Shown in pieces: positions 31,186 through 33,011 of a stretch of DNA of 33,011 nucleotides. Every line of letters begins with the position of its first letter. Within the stretch, counting starts at the first letter, position 1. The stretch lies in the NCBI GenBank assembly GCA_024698485.1, contig JAILRC010000073.1, positions 1 to 33,011 on the forward strand, read 5' to 3'. The position numbers and the translations under genes were made by a program. The DNA is from Lachnospiraceae bacterium (GTDB taxonomy: Bacteria; Bacillota; Clostridia; Lachnospirales; Lachnospiraceae). The notes under the pieces are model-generated. The model had not been told where the DNA came from. It ran no database searches and saw nothing but the letters and a program-made list of their open reading frames with translations.

Positions 31186-32211
31186 ATGGAGAACAACGAA
31201 GAAAGAAAAAAGATCTTTGAACTCTTTTTCGATGAGGAGGCAAAAAACTTTAAAACACTGGATACAGGCATCGGAGAAGAGGATTTCAGGGAAACGGACA
31301 TAGTAGAGACCGTTAACGGCAATAAATATGTCATGAAGATATGCTCAAACTCTTTCACGTTTCCCGAGAAGATCGAAATGTGGCAGAGGACAATTGAGGA
31401 GTATCGTAAACTGGGATATTACTGTCCGAGGATCATAAACGCGAGAAACGGCGGCTTTCCCACAGTGGAGTATAAAGGACACAGGTGCCAAGTGTATGCC
31501 GAAGAGTTTTCTGTCTACAAAGCCATAGAAGACCGTATGGAGTCCGACAGCAAGATGGCGGCAAAGTATGAGGACTACGAAAAAGCCATCTGGACCATGA
31601 CAGCAAAGGTTGCCGCAAAGCAATTCGATTACACGGACTACCCTTCGGGTTATTGTCTTTTTGACATCTTTGACCAAAACGATGAATGCGATGAGGTCAT
31701 GGAGAACGCGCTGGAGTGGAAGAGGTACGCCGATACGCTGTCGGAGAAGTTCAGAGTTCAGACCGACCGCATATGGAAACTTTGGAACGACAACAGGAAG
31801 GCACTTGAAAAAGTCTATCATGAACTCCCCACTTCCGTTTTTCAGGCGGACTTAAATGCCACAAATCTTCTGATAGACGATGATTACAATTTTGTGGGCA
31901 TATATGATTTCAACCTTGCGGGGAAGGATGTTTTCCTAAACTATCTCATGAGAGAAAACTTCGACGAGTTTGAAGAGGAGATCGAACTGATCTTCAGAGC
32001 ACTGGACATCGCGAAAGAGTTCTACACTTTTTCGGAAAACGAGAAGAAATATGCCCTGATGATCTACAGATGTCTGAAACCTCTGTGGTTCATAAAGATC
32101 GAGACCTTGAAGAGTCTCAAGGACAATGAAGAAGAGATTAAAAAGTATCTCGACAAGACGGAACATTATCTCACATGCGATATAGATTTCAGAAGCCATA
32201 TGGAGGCATAG
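31186..32211 (+). CDS. APH/choline-kinase-fold protein with altered catalytic loop
   Basis: A 341-residue cytosolic protein of the aminoglycoside-phosphotransferase (kinase-like) fold. An N-lobe Lys occurs in GNKYVMKICSN, followed by the hinge-like CQVYAEEFSVY. The catalytic loop reads FQADLNATNLLIDDDYN, where the usual H-x-D-x-x-x-x-N has Gln in place of His; the Asp and Asn are kept. The metal-binding motif is IYDFNLAGKD instead of the common IDF/IDW. The C-terminal half is helical, as in choline and homoserine kinases. GGGG lies upstream of the ATG, and a TATAAT box is at 31163-31168. Substrate is unknown. A small membrane protein gene follows after 7 bp. Confidence 0.82.
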   Translation: MENNEERKKIFELFFDEEAKNFKTLDTGIGEEDFRETDIVETVNGNKYVMKICSNSFTFPEKIEMWQRTIEEYRKLGYYCPRIINARNGGFPTVEYKGHRCQVYAEEFSVYKAIEDRMESDSKMAAKYEDYEKAIWTMTAKVAAKQFDYTDYPSGYCLFDIFDQNDECDEVMENALEWKRYADTLSEKFRVQTDRIWKLWNDNRKALEKVYHELPTSVFQADLNATNLLIDDDYNFVGIYDFNLAGKDVFLNYLMRENFDEFEEEIELIFRALDIAKEFYTFSENEKKYALMIYRCLKPLWFIKIETLKSLKDNEEEIKKYLDKTEHYLTCDIDFRSHMEA

Positions 32212-32218
32212 GAAGAAT

Positions 32219-32464
32219 ATGAACGAACATGAATTTGATCCTTTGGAACCTCTTAAAAAAATAGCGGCTTTTCTGGTGGTCTCTGCGGTAAGCTTTGCAT
32301 GGGCCATGTTGGTCCTGCTCATCATCAGCTTTGTGGCCCTGTCACATATCGATCTCCCGCTTGAGACGATGGTGGTGATCGCTCTGGGAGTGATGGCCCT
32401 CTTTGACATCTTCTACATTGTGGAAAAGATCGTTAAGAACAAGAAAAACAATATCTACAGATAA
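32219..32464 (+). CDS. Small two-helix membrane protein
   Basis: An 81-residue protein with an acidic start (MNEHEFDPLEPLKK) and two hydrophobic helices (about residues 15-40 and 47-68). It ends with a basic tail (EKIVKNKKNN), so both ends should be cytosolic. AGGAAG precedes the ATG, 7 bp after the kinase-fold gene, indicating one operon. No family recognised; a membrane partner for the kinase-like protein is possible but unproven. Confidence 0.72.
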   Translation: MNEHEFDPLEPLKKIAAFLVVSAVSFAWAMLVLLIISFVALSHIDLPLETMVVIALGVMALFDIFYIVEKIVKNKKNNIYR

Positions 32465-32491
32465 ATTATTTACAGCCTGCACCCGTGTGAA

Positions 32492-32856
32492 ATGCATCAT
32501 AAATATGGGTACAGGTTGAAAGATAAGCCTAATACGCTTTATGTTGCAGTATCACTGAGAAACATAAAAACAGATGGTATCGTAACGGTAAGGGACGTTA
32601 AAAACGTTGCCCAAATCGCTCCACCATCCGAGATAAGGTTATCAGAATTTTCAAAAACATCAATAAAAAAGATATAAATTTTATCCAGTACATACCGCAG
32701 CAATTCTTTTCAGACGAGAAACTGAACAAGGCACCCACGATCAATCACGATATAAATCTTTCATGGAAAGTACAGGTTGAAAGGTTAAAATATTTGTTGA
32801 CACACGCCACCATGCATGGTAAAATACATCTTCGTGACGAGTTTATTCCTTGCTAA
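32492..32856 (+). pseudogene. Frameshifted gene remnant before rpsF
   Basis: Two overlapping open frames look like parts of one former protein. The first (32492-32677) starts MHHKYGYRLKDKPNTLYVAV and ends SKTSIKKI. The second (32602-32856, no start codon) carries RDKVIRIFKNINKKDINFIQ, then WKVQVERLKYLL, and stops inside the rpsF leader. No ribosome site precedes either. GTACAGGTTGAAAG occurs at 32509-32522 and again at 32770-32783, reading V-Q-V-E-R in each case in one frame, so a short segment is duplicated. I recognise no family. It could also be random open sequence. Confidence 0.35.
32797..32825 (+). promoter_or_regulatory. rpsF promoter
   Basis: TTGACA (32797-32802), a 17-bp spacer and TAAAAT (32820-32825), giving a leader of about 72 nt before the rpsF ATG. 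Confidence 0.85.
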
Positions 32857-32872
32857 CCGCATGACGGTTGGC
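32852..32872 (+). promoter_or_regulatory. Hairpin in the rpsF leader (possible S6:S18 site)
   Basis: GCTAACCG (32852-32859) pairs with CGGTTGGC (32865-32872), eight pairs with one G-U, CATGA loop. It lies in the short leader before rpsF. Leaders of rpsF in many bacteria carry a CCG-containing hairpin bound by the S6:S18 complex for feedback control; here CCG is in the stem next to the loop. Identification is tentative. Confidence 0.5.
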
Positions 32873-32904
32873 CAAATAAGACCAGAAGGAGGTGCAACAC
32901 AACT

Positions 32905-33011
32905 ATGAGCAAGTATGAATTATGTTTAGTTGTTAGTGCAAAAGTAGAGGACAGCGTAAGAGATGCATCCGTTGAAGATGCAAAGAAGCTTATCACCAGA
33001 TTCGGCGGCGA
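32905..33011 (+). CDS. rpsF: Ribosomal protein bS6, 5' part
   Basis: The first 35 codons of a gene that runs off the window: MSKYELCLVVSAKVEDSVRD and onward to ITRFGG. This fits the first beta strand and helix of bS6 (YE-hydrophobic strand, then a helix ending before FGG). bS6 binds the small-subunit platform with bS18. AAGGAGGTG lies 10 bases before the ATG. By general gene order ssb and rpsR would be expected downstream, outside the window. Confidence 0.9.
   Translation, partial: MSKYELCLVVSAKVEDSVRDASVEDAKKLITRFGG

Overview
The window reads as chromosome of a low-to-mid GC anaerobic clostridium, most likely Lachnospiraceae. The signs are AGGAGG-type ribosome sites before most genes, sigma-A promoters with 17-bp spacers and extended -10 boxes, a 2Fe desulfoferrodoxin, two FeoA proteins with FeoB, a Rho with a long polar insert, lipoproteins with Thr-Pro linkers, and a DUF1846 protein. 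Nearly all is ordinary single-copy chromosome; one accessory patch lies at about 26.0-28.7 kb and a smaller decayed one at 32.5-32.85 kb. No rRNA, tRNA, insertion sequence, phage module or credible CRISPR is visible.

1-3.6 kb (minus strand): a ferrous-iron uptake operon (FeoA-like, feoA, feoB, Cys-rich mini-protein) behind a promoter overlapped by two GTTAG-N6-CTAAC operators, with a superoxide reductase gene just upstream under its own consensus promoter. 3.7-8.0 kb (plus): serine acetyltransferase, mnmA, a tiny membrane peptide, a ZIP metal transporter and a CapA-like phosphoesterase, closely spaced. Iron uptake, superoxide removal, cysteine supply, tRNA thiolation and metal transport thus lie side by side.

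8.0-14.8 kb (plus): a trigger-factor-like lipoprotein, rho, a GH43 arabinanase lipoprotein, and a large lipoprotein with a Thr-Pro linker. 14.8-21.3 kb (plus): a DNA glycosylase/exonuclease III pair for base excision repair, a D-aminoacylase-type amidohydrolase, a nucleotide-pyrophosphatase-type phosphoesterase, and a secreted protein with a possible C39-like cysteine peptidase domain and Ig-like domains.

21.3-26.0 kb: a roughly 160-nt structured RNA with its own promoter and intrinsic terminator precedes lysA, which also appears to have a promoter beyond that terminator. Then on the minus strand come a small PGDYG-like protein, an AlaX editing protein, a HAD phosphatase and ThrH.

26.0-28.7 kb is the least conventional part: an AT-rich lipoprotein/membrane-protein pair preceded by a decayed paralogue of the second protein, then about 1 kb without genes that holds five diverged stem-loop units spaced with strict 74/75-bp regularity, a possible truncated regulator, and two identical CACATATGTG palindromes between divergent promoters. 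28.7-33.0 kb (plus): DUF1846 protein, uppP, a kinase-fold protein lacking the usual catalytic-loop His, a small membrane protein, a frameshifted remnant, and the start of rpsF with a hairpin leader.
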